Assembly: GCF_030407765.1 (NCBI RefSeq)
Contig: NZ_JASDCU010000001.1
Location: 62,001-126,000, forward strand
DNA length: 64,000 nt
Source: Microbacterium sp. APC 3901
Lineage (GTDB): Bacteria; Actinomycetota; Actinomycetes; Actinomycetales; Microbacteriaceae
Direction of reading: 5' to 3'
A model generated the notes under the pieces. It worked only from the letters and a program-made list of their open reading frames with translations, was not told where the DNA came from and ran no database searches. This document shows, one piece after another, positions 53,322-62,094 of this stretch; position 1 is the first letter of the stretch; each line of letters opens with the position of its first letter. A program made the position numbers and the translations under genes.

Positions 53322-54445
53322 GCGCTCCTCGTCTCCGGCAGGCGCGCCCCGTCGACCGACTCCGCCACCCACTCCCTGATGCGATCGGCGAACACCGCTT
53401 CGGAGAACTTCTTCGCCTGCGTTCGGCATGCCTCGGGGGACACGCCGCCGGCCACGTCGACCGCGCGGCGCAGCTCGTCGCGCGACCAGTGCTCGACGAA
53501 CGCGCCGGTGCTGCCGTCGACGATCGTCTCGGCCGTCCCGCCCACGGGGGTGGCGATCACAGGTCGCCCTGCTGCCATGGCCTCCACGGGGACGATGCCG
53601 AAGTCCTCGACGGCGGGGAAGACGAGGGCGATGCAGCGCTGCAGAAGTGCCCGGTAGAGCTCTGTTCCCGGCGACCGCACGAAGAAGACCCGACCGGGCG
53701 CGCGCTCCTCGGCGATCGAACGGAGACGAGCCTCGTCCGGGCCCGCACCCGCGAGCACGACGGGCACGTCGGCGGCGACGCCGGCCTCGATCACGAGATC
53801 CAGCCGCTTGTAGGGGATGAATCGAGAGAAGCCGAGGAGAAAGGTCTCAGGCAGGAGAGCGAGGGCGGCCTCATCGCGTGCGTCCGGCTCCGGTGCGCGG
53901 AGGAAGCCGGTCACGTCGACGGGAGGGTGGATCACGGTGCTCTCGCGGTGCCATGCCTGAGCGATGCGCTTCTGCACGAACACGCTGTTCGCCGCGATCG
54001 CGATCGGCTCCTGGGCGCGCCTGCGATCGAGCCCCTTCAGCATCTTCGCTGCGGTCCTCGCGGCGAAGGTGTCGCCGCGCACATCGAGCTCGGGATTCCA
54101 TATGTAGCGCGCCGGGGTGTGGGCGTACACCAGCTTCGGGGCGCTGTGCCCAGCTCCTGCGAATCTCGCGTGGTGTGCGAAGAGATGCGAGCTCGCGAGG
54201 ATCCAGTCCGCCTCCACGTTCGGAAGAGTCCGCCACGCGAGAGGCATCAGTCCCACGGCTGCGGCCTTGCGCCCGCGCAGCGGAGTGCGAGCCAACCACG
54301 TCTCGCCGTCGACCTCGAAGCGACCTTCGCTGTCATTCCACAGGCAATAGCGCGCGGCGTCCGGGAACACCTCGCTCATGGCCTCGAAGACGTTCTCGGA
54401 GCCGCCTCTCGGCGCGAGCCATTCGTGCACCAGCACGCCGCTCAC
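53318..54445 (-). CDS. GT4-type glycosyltransferase, WbaZ-like
   Basis: The 375-residue GT-B enzyme has EWLAPRGGSENVFEAM, a PARYIWNP segment, GFSRFIPYKRLDLVIEAG, and FPAVEDFGIVPVEAMAAGRPVIA in the donor site. YKRxD and EDFGI mark the WbaZ/mannosyltransferase branch. GTG at 54445, with GAGGTC seven bases before it, is preferred to the frame start at 54535. It forms a two-gene operon with the preceding-coordinate GT4 gene. Confidence 0.87.
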   Translation of the reverse strand: MSGVLVHEWLAPRGGSENVFEAMSEVFPDAARYCLWNDSEGRFEVDGETWLARTPLRGRKAAAVGLMPLAWRTLPNVEADWILASSHLFAHHARFAGAGHSAPKLVYAHTPARYIWNPELDVRGDTFAARTAAKMLKGLDRRRAQEPIAIAANSVFVQKRIAQAWHRESTVIHPPVDVTGFLRAPEPDARDEAALALLPETFLLGFSRFIPYKRLDLVIEAGVAADVPVVLAGAGPDEARLRSIAEERAPGRVFFVRSPGTELYRALLQRCIALVFPAVEDFGIVPVEAMAAGRPVIATPVGGTAETIVDGSTGAFVEHWSRDELRRAVDVAGGVSPEACRTQAKKFSEAVFADRIREWVAESVDGARLPETRSA

Positions 54446-54610
54446 AGCGCCGACCTCGCACCCCGTCGTGCGCGGGCGCGCAGTGTCGGCGGGGCCTCTG
54501 CAAGCATGCGTCGAGTCTAGGGAAGTTCTGCGCACACGGCTGCGATGGGCTGTCAGCTTCGTCTCGACTCCACCCGATATGTTGGAAGGCGAACACTACG
54601 GGGGAAGGAC

Positions 54611-56689
54611 ATGATGGCTCTGCGCGCGACGAAGAAGACGATCATCATCGCGAGCGCGGTCACCGTGCTCCTTGTCGGAGGGGGCGCCGCGGCTGCGATG
54701 GTGATCTCCGGGCAGCAGGCTCAGCCTCGCGCCGAGGCATCGCCATCGCCGGAGGCCACTCCCGAGCCGGTCGTGACCGAACAGCCGGCCGTGGTCCCTG
54801 TCACGAACGTCGCGCGGGCTTCGGTCGACGGATGGACGCTCGCGGACCGCAGAGTAGTAGGCACGGTCCTTCCCGAGGTCGGCGACGCGGCGCAGGGCGC
54901 CGTGTCGCTGCGCGTGGATGCGCCGGCCGACGATGCGGACATCATCGCTGCGTCCGCACCCGTCGCGCTCGCTCCGAGCACGGACTACACGCTCCGAGTA
55001 TCCGTGCGGGTGCTCGCCGAGGAGAAGACCGAGACCGGGGTTCGCCTGAACGTGGCGGGTCAGACCTTCACGCTTCCCGAGTTGGATGCGGAGTGGGAGA
55101 CGATCGAGTTCCCGTTCACGTCGGCGAGCGATCAGCCCGCCGAGTCGACGTTCGACGTCGCGTTCTCCGGTGCCGTGCGAGGTTTCGGGATCGACGACGT
55201 GTCGATCACCGCGGCCGGCGGCGACAACCTCGTGCCCAACGGATCGTTCGAGGCCGTGCAGACGCCGGCCGGCATCGTCAACGACTCTCTGATCATGACC
55301 GACGAATCCGCTCTGCTCGCCGTCTCGCTCGCTGAAGGGCCCGTGCAGTGGAGCGCCACGTCGACGTCCGGTGGTGAGCCGATCACCGGCGAGTTCGGTT
55401 CCACGGGTCCGCTTTCCGCCCTGCCCCTGACCGGCGTATCGCAGGGACACTACACGGTCGCCGTCAACGACTCCGCGGGTCGGCAGATCCAGACGGATGT
55501 CGCTGTGATCGACGCCGACGGCTTCGCCGTGGCCCAGGACGGCCGCTTCGGGGTGGGAGCGCATGTCGAGAAGGAGGCCTTCGTCGGCACGGGTTCGCTG
55601 GCGGCTGCGATCGGCTTCGCCGAGGTGCGCAACGACATCTCGTGGGAGCGGAACGAGAAGGTCGCCGGGCAGTACGCGTGGGATGAGAACTATGTGCGCG
55701 AGTTCGAGCGCATGCACGCGAACGACGTGAAGCTGCTGGGCCTCGTCGTCTACGGCAACAGGCTCTACGGCGCCAGGAAGGCACCGGGCAATGAGACCTC
55801 GATCCAGGCATACGGCGCCTATGCGAAGGCCGTCGCCGACAGGTTCGACCTCGTCGGACTCGAGGTGCTGAACGAGTTCAACCATCGTGAGAACGACACG
55901 GCGTGCGGGGCGGCGCCTGCATGCTACGTGCCCATCGCGCAGTCGGTCCGCGACCACGTCAGCACGGCGTATCCGGAGCTCCCGATCGTCACCGGTTCCA
56001 CGGCACTCTACGACCGCGATTGGTTCGTCGGGTTCTGGCAGGCCGGCGGGATGGGCGTGACCGATGTGGCGAGCTACCACCCGTACGAATCGTGGATCAA
56101 CCGCGACGCCGATCTGATCGCGGGAACCGTGCAGCAGTCCTACGCCGACATGCAGGAGACCGCGGGGGAGACCCGGCCCGTGTGGGTGACCGAGATGGGG
56201 TTCCCGACGCACTATGCAGGAGTCTCGCTGCTCGAGCAGGGGCAGATGATGGTGCGCAACCAGGCGCTTGCCTTCGCCAACGGCGTCGAGAAGTACTTCT
56301 GGTACGACCTGGTGAACGACACCCCCGACCCCGCTGCGGGCGAAGCGAACTTCGGGCTCTATGAGAACGCACCACGTGCAGGCGTCGTCGCTCTCGCTCC
56401 GAAGCCCGGGGCTTTCGCCCAGGCGCTGATGATCACTCAGCTGCGCGACAAGGCCTTCACCTCGGATGAATCCGATGAGCAGACCTCGGTCGAGGTCTTC
56501 GGTTCAGGAGATGAGGCGACGCGCATCGCGTGGGCGCCGCAGGGCGAGGTGCAGCGCACCTTCACGTCCGACGTTCCCCTGACTGTCACCGACATGTCCG
56601 GAAACACCGAGACGATCGAGCCCGAGGACGGCGAGGTCTCGCTGACTCTCGGCGCGTCTCCGATCTTCATCTCCTCGGAGTCCGAGTGA
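54611..56689 (+). CDS. secreted PslG/GH39-like glycoside hydrolase
   Basis: The 692-residue protein begins with a basic N-terminus and one hydrophobic helix (about 10-34), a Pro/Glu/Thr linker, a beta-sandwich carbohydrate-binding-like domain (about 75-215), a beta region, then a (beta/alpha)8 barrel (about 315-590). Likely catalytic residues are E422 in VLNEFN (acid/base) and E528 in WVTEMGFPT (nucleophile), the GH39/clan-A pattern. It probably trims or releases the polymer made by this locus. GGGGAAGGA precedes the ATG. Confidence 0.85.
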   Translation: MMALRATKKTIIIASAVTVLLVGGGAAAAMVISGQQAQPRAEASPSPEATPEPVVTEQPAVVPVTNVARASVDGWTLADRRVVGTVLPEVGDAAQGAVSLRVDAPADDADIIAASAPVALAPSTDYTLRVSVRVLAEEKTETGVRLNVAGQTFTLPELDAEWETIEFPFTSASDQPAESTFDVAFSGAVRGFGIDDVSITAAGGDNLVPNGSFEAVQTPAGIVNDSLIMTDESALLAVSLAEGPVQWSATSTSGGEPITGEFGSTGPLSALPLTGVSQGHYTVAVNDSAGRQIQTDVAVIDADGFAVAQDGRFGVGAHVEKEAFVGTGSLAAAIGFAEVRNDISWERNEKVAGQYAWDENYVREFERMHANDVKLLGLVVYGNRLYGARKAPGNETSIQAYGAYAKAVADRFDLVGLEVLNEFNHRENDTACGAAPACYVPIAQSVRDHVSTAYPELPIVTGSTALYDRDWFVGFWQAGGMGVTDVASYHPYESWINRDADLIAGTVQQSYADMQETAGETRPVWVTEMGFPTHYAGVSLLEQGQMMVRNQALAFANGVEKYFWYDLVNDTPDPAAGEANFGLYENAPRAGVVALAPKPGAFAQALMITQLRDKAFTSDESDEQTSVEVFGSGDEATRIAWAPQGEVQRTFTSDVPLTVTDMSGNTETIEPEDGEVSLTLGASPIFISSESE

Positions 56690-56720
56690 GCGCGGACGGG
56701 GCGGCTTCAGGCGTCGCCGG

Positions 56721-56726
56721 TACAAT
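56721..56726 (+). promoter_or_regulatory. -10 box of the DUF4012 gene
   Basis: TACAAT 36 bases before the ATG at 56763, leaving a short leader. No clear -35. Confidence 0.4.
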
Positions 56727-56762
56727 TCACCAGATCACCCCCGCACGAAAGGTACGTCGTCC

Positions 56763-58499
56763 ATGAGCGCAGAGCGTCAGGATGCGCAGGGCATCGACGA
56801 GCGGATGCCGGGCCGTCAGCGGAGGCGGCGCCGAATCTGGACCGTTGTCATCTTGGTCATCATCGCCTTCCTCATCGCGGTGTGCTGGGTGGGACTGCGC
56901 GCGATCACGGTGAAGGACGGACTCGTCCAGAGCCAGGACCTCATCTCGGAGATCCAGGGCGGCGGCGACGTCGACGATGCGCTCCCTCAGCTCTCCGAAA
57001 GCGCCGCCAGCGCCGGTGCCGCGGCGTCCGACCCTGTGTGGTGGGTCATGGAGTGGGTCCCGGTCGTGGGCGACAACCTCAAAGGTGTGCGCCTCGCGGC
57101 GCAGTCGCTCGACGCACTCGTCAACGGCGTCGCCGTGCCGGTGATGGGTGACGAGGATTCCACCGGATCGATCACCGAGCGGCTCCTCGATGCCACAGAC
57201 GACCAGGCGACGCACATCACCGAGCTCGCCGACGGACTGGAGTCCGTCTCCAAGTCGCCCTTCCTGGTCTCCGTCGTGCGCGAGGGAGTCGATCAGGTCG
57301 ACGAGGTGATGTCGGCGGCCGCCCCGATGATCGGGGTCCTTCCGAAACTGCTCGGCGGCGACGGCGAGCGCAAGTATCTCCTCGTCTTCCAGAACAACGC
57401 CGAAACGCTCGCACTCGGGGGCAGCGCCGCAGCCCAGACTCTCGTGAAGGTCGATGAAGGGTCGATCGCGATCGGCGCGCAGGGAGACAGCGGCAACTAT
57501 CAGAACGGCGTCGCTGTCGACGTGGAGGTGCCCCCGAACGCCATCCAGCTGTACACGCGCTATCTCGTCGACCACATCAACACGAGCATGAGCCGCCCCG
57601 ACTTCCCCACCGCAGCGAAGATCATGCGTGCCTGGTGGCAGCGTGACATCGCAGACGACGAGATCGCCGGTGTGGTCTCGATCGATCCGCTGGCGCTGGG
57701 GCGCATCCTCAAGGCGACGGGCCCCATCGAGCTCGCCTCGGGCGAGGTCCTCTCCGAAGAGAACGCGGTCTCCCTGCTGCTGAGCGAGGTCTACGGGCGC
57801 TGGGACTCGTACAAGGAGCCCGAACTCGTCGACGGATTCTTCGCCGACACGGCTGCCGCGGTCTTCGACAAGATCGCCGCCGGTGACTTCGATCTGAAGG
57901 ACATGCTGTGGGCCATCACGGAGAGCGCGTCTCACGGCAGTGTGCTGGTCTGGAGCGACGACGAGCAGGTGGCTGAGGCGATCGAAGGGGCCAAGATCAG
58001 CGGGGTGCTTCCGGCGGACAACTCCAACGTGACCACCATGGGCATCTACTTCAACAACAGCAACGGCTCGAAGATCGACTACTTCACGGAGACGGCGACG
58101 ACGGCCACTGCCGTGTGCGAAGCAGACACGGCGACGTTCACGGCCACCGCATCGCTCACGTTGCCGCTGACGCAGCGCCAGGCCGAGGCGCTGCCGCGCT
58201 ATGTGCAGAGCATGACCTTCGGCGCCCGGTTCCGCGATTGGATCTTCGTCTACGGTCCTCCGGGGACCACGCTCGCCGATGCGACCTTCAACGGTGACGA
58301 GGTGTCGGTCATGCATCGTGACATCGATGATCTCGGTCGGCCGGTGGTCGCGTTCGAGGCCTGGTTCGACCCGGGTGATTCGGTCGACGTCACCGCGACG
58401 TTCGTCGGCGGCGATGACGACTACGGCCCTCTCGAGGTGAGGACCAACCCGATGGTGCGGGGCGCGAAGCCCGTCGTCACGGACGGCTGCTCCGGCTGA
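56763..58499 (+). CDS. DUF4012 membrane-anchored protein
   Basis: The 578-residue protein has a basic N-terminus, one membrane helix (about 25-45) and a large extracytoplasmic region. The DUF4012 signature YLLVFQNNAETLALGG is at about 200-215, near a family position where most members have N-x-A-E-x-R-x-T-G-G. DUF4012 proteins are found in actinobacterial and firmicute polysaccharide loci; function unknown, possibly glycan attachment or assembly at the surface. It lies directly upstream of the phosphoglycosyltransferase. Confidence 0.87.
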   Translation: MSAERQDAQGIDERMPGRQRRRRRIWTVVILVIIAFLIAVCWVGLRAITVKDGLVQSQDLISEIQGGGDVDDALPQLSESAASAGAAASDPVWWVMEWVPVVGDNLKGVRLAAQSLDALVNGVAVPVMGDEDSTGSITERLLDATDDQATHITELADGLESVSKSPFLVSVVREGVDQVDEVMSAAAPMIGVLPKLLGGDGERKYLLVFQNNAETLALGGSAAAQTLVKVDEGSIAIGAQGDSGNYQNGVAVDVEVPPNAIQLYTRYLVDHINTSMSRPDFPTAAKIMRAWWQRDIADDEIAGVVSIDPLALGRILKATGPIELASGEVLSEENAVSLLLSEVYGRWDSYKEPELVDGFFADTAAAVFDKIAAGDFDLKDMLWAITESASHGSVLVWSDDEQVAEAIEGAKISGVLPADNSNVTTMGIYFNNSNGSKIDYFTETATTATAVCEADTATFTATASLTLPLTQRQAEALPRYVQSMTFGARFRDWIFVYGPPGTTLADATFNGDEVSVMHRDIDDLGRPVVAFEAWFDPGDSVDVTATFVGGDDDYGPLEVRTNPMVRGAKPVVTDGCSG

Positions 58500-58527
58500 G
58501 GCCTGTCCCCGATTCCGGGCAGACCGA

Positions 58528-58533
58528 TATACT
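58528..58533 (+). promoter_or_regulatory. -10 box of the phosphoglycosyltransferase gene
   Basis: TATACT 34 bases before the GTG at 58568; close to consensus. Confidence 0.5.
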
Positions 58534-58567
58534 TGCTCGCGTTCTGGCGTCAGTACAGCCGAGGGGG

Positions 58568-60079
58568 GTGAGAGTCGTCGTCGTTCAAGTCGAGCACGGT
58601 GGCTTCAGCGCCCCGCGTGAGTCGACGAGCACCGCCCAGGTTCGTGTGAAGAAGATGCGGCGAGCAGCGTGGACTCGGCTCTACGCGAGTCGCCTCTTCT
58701 ACAACGACGTGGTGGTCGTGCTGGTCACGCTGATCGTCGCCGCGATCATCGTGCTTCCCGGGCTTCTGACCGGTGTGTCCTGGCCCAGCGGACCCCGAGT
58801 GTCGTACCTGGTCGTGCTCGCATCGATCGGCATCCTCTGGCTGATCGCCTTGGACGTGGCGGATTCGCGGGACCGCCACACCGTCGGGCACGGAGCGGAT
58901 GAATACCGACGCATCGTCAACGCGTCGATCGGAGTGTTCGCGGTCACCGTCGCGATCGCGTTCTTCCTCGGGATGGAGCTCTCCCGCGCCCTCGTCGCTG
59001 TCGTCTTCCCCCTCGGTCTGGTGCTTCTGCTGCTGTCGCGATGGATGTGCCGCCAGTGGCTGCGTGGTCGGCAGAAGACGGGGCAGTATCTGCACAGGGC
59101 GGTCGTGATCGGCGAGCCGTCGAAGGTGGCCCTCGTCGGGCGCGAGATCCGGCGGGCGAAGAGCAGCGGGTACGAGATCCTCGGCGTGATCACCGAGAAC
59201 ACCTCCGCTGCCGACATCTCGGGCTTCGAGGTGCTGGGCGACATCGCCAACGTCGAGCGGGTGCTCGATGAGGTGCGCTTCGATGCGCTGATCATCGTCG
59301 GGTCGGATGACCTCGACCCCCTGACGATGCGCCGCCTGGGATACTCGGTGTCTGACCGTGACATCCAGCTCATCATGGCCCCGGTGCTGACGGATATCGC
59401 CGGGCCGCGCATGCATGCGACTCCCGTCGCCGGTCTGCCCCTCGTGCACGTCGACTTCCCCCGCATGGAAGGCGCGAAGCGCTTCCTCAAGCGCGCCTTC
59501 GACATCGTCGGATCCTCGCTGCTCCTCGTCGCCCTGTCTCCGGTCTTCCTCGTCGCGGCTATCGCCATCCGCATCGACGGACCTGGCAGCATCTTCTTCC
59601 GTCAGGAGCGGATCGGCCGCGGAGGACATACGTTCGGCATGCTCAAGTTCCGGTCGATGGTGGCCGACGCCGACGACCAACTGGCGACGCTTCTCGATCT
59701 GCAGGGCGCCGCCGGCACGCCGTTGTTCAAGATCAACGACGACCCTCGCATCACGAAGGTCGGACGCTTCTTCCGCAGACACTCCATCGACGAGCTCCCT
59801 CAGCTGGTGAACGTGTTCCTCGGGCACATGAGCCTCGTCGGACCGCGGCCGCAGCGTGCCACGGAGGTCGCGCTCTACGACGACTTCGCTCATCGCCGCC
59901 TGCTCGTCAAGCCGGGCATGAGCGGACTCTGGCAGGTGAGCGGGCGCTCGTCGCTGTCGTGGGAGGAGACCATCCGCCTCGACCTGTACTACGTCGAGAA
60001 CTGGTCGCTCATGCAGGACCTCATCATCCTGTTCCGCACGGTGCGCACGGTGGTCGCCCCCGGTGCCACGGCGCACTGA
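58568..60079 (+). CDS. polyprenyl-phosphate sugar-1-phosphotransferase (WbaP/CpsE type)
   Basis: In the 503 residues four membrane helices fill about 30-165, then a CoA-binding-like domain (about 175-300), then the phosphoglycosyltransferase domain with its re-entrant helix at FDIVGSSLLLVAL (from 312), KFRSM (from 360), the catalytic pair D408-E409 in SIDELPQL and GLWQVSGRS. It loads the first sugar phosphate on undecaprenyl phosphate, starting the polymer. GTG at 58568 is the first start; GTG at 58646 would also keep all helices. Confidence 0.93.
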   Translation: MRVVVVQVEHGGFSAPRESTSTAQVRVKKMRRAAWTRLYASRLFYNDVVVVLVTLIVAAIIVLPGLLTGVSWPSGPRVSYLVVLASIGILWLIALDVADSRDRHTVGHGADEYRRIVNASIGVFAVTVAIAFFLGMELSRALVAVVFPLGLVLLLLSRWMCRQWLRGRQKTGQYLHRAVVIGEPSKVALVGREIRRAKSSGYEILGVITENTSAADISGFEVLGDIANVERVLDEVRFDALIIVGSDDLDPLTMRRLGYSVSDRDIQLIMAPVLTDIAGPRMHATPVAGLPLVHVDFPRMEGAKRFLKRAFDIVGSSLLLVALSPVFLVAAIAIRIDGPGSIFFRQERIGRGGHTFGMLKFRSMVADADDQLATLLDLQGAAGTPLFKINDDPRITKVGRFFRRHSIDELPQLVNVFLGHMSLVGPRPQRATEVALYDDFAHRRLLVKPGMSGLWQVSGRSSLSWEETIRLDLYYVENWSLMQDLIILFRTVRTVVAPGATAH

Positions 60080-60144
60080 GTCCGGGTCGCGAAGATTCCC
60101 GGCGACTGTCCGCGTCGCATCCACGGCTGAGGCCGGTCGCTGGG

Positions 60145-60150
60145 TACATT
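60145..60150 (+). promoter_or_regulatory. -10 box of the 60158 lipoprotein gene
   Basis: TACATT seven bases before the ATG at 60158; near-leaderless geometry. Confidence 0.4.
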
Positions 60151-60157
60151 CAAAAAC

Positions 60158-60664
60158 ATGAGATCCCCCCTTGCCCGGTGTGTCGCCGCGAGTGCTCTGG
60201 TCGTCTTCCTCGTCGGCGGTGCCTCGGGCTGCGCTGCGGCTCCGGGCGCGTCGAGCCCCGTTCCGACCTCGACGGCTTCGACTCCCGACCCCACGCCATC
60301 GACCGCTCAGCCGACCTCCGAGCCGTCGGTCGCCCCGGAGCCGACGCCGACCGCGTCCGACGACTTCGGCGGATTCGCCAGTGCGGAGTTGGCGCAGATC
60401 TGCATCGACGCGACGCTCTCGGCCTTCCCGGCCGACGTCGCCTTCACGATCGAAGACACCCGCATCGAGCAGCGACTGGTCTCGCCCGAATGGCTCGTGC
60501 TGGTTCCTGCGCAGGCCTCCGGGCTCGAGGCGCAGGCCCAGTGCACGATCGGCGGTACGCCCTCTGCACCCGAGCTCGGCATGTCATCGGCGTCGCTCGA
60601 GCCGCTGCCGGAGGAGCAGATCCAGAACCTGATCCGCGGCGAGAATGAAGGCGGCGATCGCTAG
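60158..60664 (+). CDS. small secreted lipoprotein
   Basis: The 168-residue protein has a lipoprotein signal peptide with lipobox ASGC (C25), a Pro/Thr/Ser-rich linker to about residue 68, and a compact domain with two cysteines (ICIDATLSAF and AQCTIGG). No family is recognised. The last base of its TAG stop is the first base of the next gene (TAGTG), so the two are coupled. Confidence 0.72.
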   Translation: MRSPLARCVAASALVVFLVGGASGCAAAPGASSPVPTSTASTPDPTPSTAQPTSEPSVAPEPTPTASDDFGGFASAELAQICIDATLSAFPADVAFTIEDTRIEQRLVSPEWLVLVPAQASGLEAQAQCTIGGTPSAPELGMSSASLEPLPEEQIQNLIRGENEGGDR

Positions 60665-61662
60665 TGTGCGACGCGGGGGACGTAGAGCCCTCGAGGAGCC
60701 ACACGCCGCAGCCGATCTTCTCGCGGCGCGTGATGCTGATAGCGGCGGGCACTGCGCTCGGGGCATCCGCCGTCGGCTGGGACGTGTTCTCTCCGGGGCT
60801 CAGCGCGACCGCGGCAGGAACCTACCTTCGGCCCTGTGGCAACGTCCCCATCTCGAGCTCCTGGCAGGGGCATAAGAATCGGAATCCGCCATCCGGCGAG
60901 CCCGGTACCGACTATGCGGTCGTCGTCGGCACGCAGATCCGGGCGGCCGCCGACGGAGTGATCGTCGATCGCAAGGATTCCACGACGACCGCGACCGGAC
61001 GCTACCTGGCGCTCCGCACCGACGACGGCAACTACATCCGCTATCTGCATCTGCGATCGAGCACGGTGCCCCTGGGCTCGCGTGTCGTGCGCGGACAGGT
61101 GATCGCCTACTCGGGCGCGTCCGGCTTCGGCAGCGACAACGGGTACGGCCCTCATGTGCACGTGTCCCTGTGGATCGGCGGTACTCCGCTGCAGATGGGA
61201 TTCACCAACTCCGTCGACTTCGAGAACTACGCCCAACCGGAGGACCCCGTGCCCATTCATCAGTCCAGCACCTATTCGTGGAACGCCATAGTGCCGGTCG
61301 GCGTCTGGACTCGAGTGCCGGTCGCCGCAGACCTGTACTGGCTCGCGCACAGCAGCGCGACAGTCAAAGAGACCGGCGACCTCACGATCTACTTCACCGC
61401 GAGCGGTGTCACGAGAGGCTTCCAGGTTCGAGTGGTGGCGGAGACGCTCAACGCGAGTGGAGGGGTCACGAACGTCACTCCTCAACCGGCGCTCGAGATT
61501 CACGGGACGATAGCCACGACCAGGAACTCACCGACCTACGGGCACTACTCCCTTCCCTACTCGCTCTCGGCCCCGATTCGTCTGTTCGCGGAGGTCCGTG
61601 CACTGAACGGGGGGCTTCGGATCCAGCAGGTGACGGTCAAGAAGAACTACTGGGTCTCGTAG
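60664..61662 (+). CDS. exported M23-type (LytM-like) protein with altered zinc site
   Basis: The 332 residues begin with a twin-arginine-like signal (SRRVMLIAAG, R21-R22). The M23 domain (about 55-190) has D83 in GTDYA, catalytic H129 in YLHL, and HVH (H164, H166). The first zinc histidine, expected in HxGxD, is glutamate E79 (EPGTD). Residues about 200-332 form an extra beta-rich domain. The protein probably binds or cuts peptidoglycan cross-links, but activity is uncertain because of E79. It is coupled to the upstream lipoprotein. Confidence 0.85.
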   Translation: MCDAGDVEPSRSHTPQPIFSRRVMLIAAGTALGASAVGWDVFSPGLSATAAGTYLRPCGNVPISSSWQGHKNRNPPSGEPGTDYAVVVGTQIRAAADGVIVDRKDSTTTATGRYLALRTDDGNYIRYLHLRSSTVPLGSRVVRGQVIAYSGASGFGSDNGYGPHVHVSLWIGGTPLQMGFTNSVDFENYAQPEDPVPIHQSSTYSWNAIVPVGVWTRVPVAADLYWLAHSSATVKETGDLTIYFTASGVTRGFQVRVVAETLNASGGVTNVTPQPALEIHGTIATTRNSPTYGHYSLPYSLSAPIRLFAEVRALNGGLRIQQVTVKKNYWVS

Positions 61663-61766
61663 AACCGACGGCCGCCTTCTGAAATACTTCCGCCGGCCAC
61701 CCGTTGCGTGCAGAATGAACGTGCGTCGGGATCCGGCGCATCAGAACGGATACAAGGGGGCCCGCT

Positions 61767-61979
61767 ATGGGTATCGATGAGACTGTCAACAAGGGCAAGG
61801 ATCTGTACGAGCAGAACAAGGACAAGATCGCCGAGGCAGTGAAGAGCGAGCAGGCCGAGGACATCAGCGACAAGGTGCTCGACGGCGTCGCCGACTTCGC
61901 CAAGAAGATCGCGCCCGGGGCCGCCGACAAGATCGACGAGATCCGCGACACCGCCGACAAGGCCGTCGGCAACGAGTAG
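61767..61979 (+). CDS. MT0933/Rv0909-like small helical protein (antitoxin-type family)
   Basis: The 70-residue acidic, helical protein (GIDETVNKGKDLYEQNKDKI...AADKIDEIRDTADK) has the pattern of the MT0933-like antitoxin family. No toxin gene adjoins it, and many members of this family are solitary, so an antitoxin role is doubtful. AAGGGGG lies upstream of the ATG and a terminator follows 18 bases after the stop. Confidence 0.75.
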   Translation: MGIDETVNKGKDLYEQNKDKIAEAVKSEQAEDISDKVLDGVADFAKKIAPGAADKIDEIRDTADKAVGNE

Positions 61980-61997
61980 AACTCGCGACTGGCACCG

Positions 61998-62035
61998 AGA
62001 GCGGCGACTCCTCCCGACGGGGGAGCCGCCGCTCT
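61998..62035 (+). terminator. terminator after the 61767 gene
   Basis: AGAGCGGCG and CGCCGCTCT form the outer stem of a long GC-rich hairpin, followed by TCTGC. It closes the glycan-side genes. Confidence 0.75.
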
Positions 62036-62094
62036 TCTGCATCCGGCACCAGGTATTCCGTCCGGCGGTATCGCGTTTCAGGGCGGCGTCCCCT

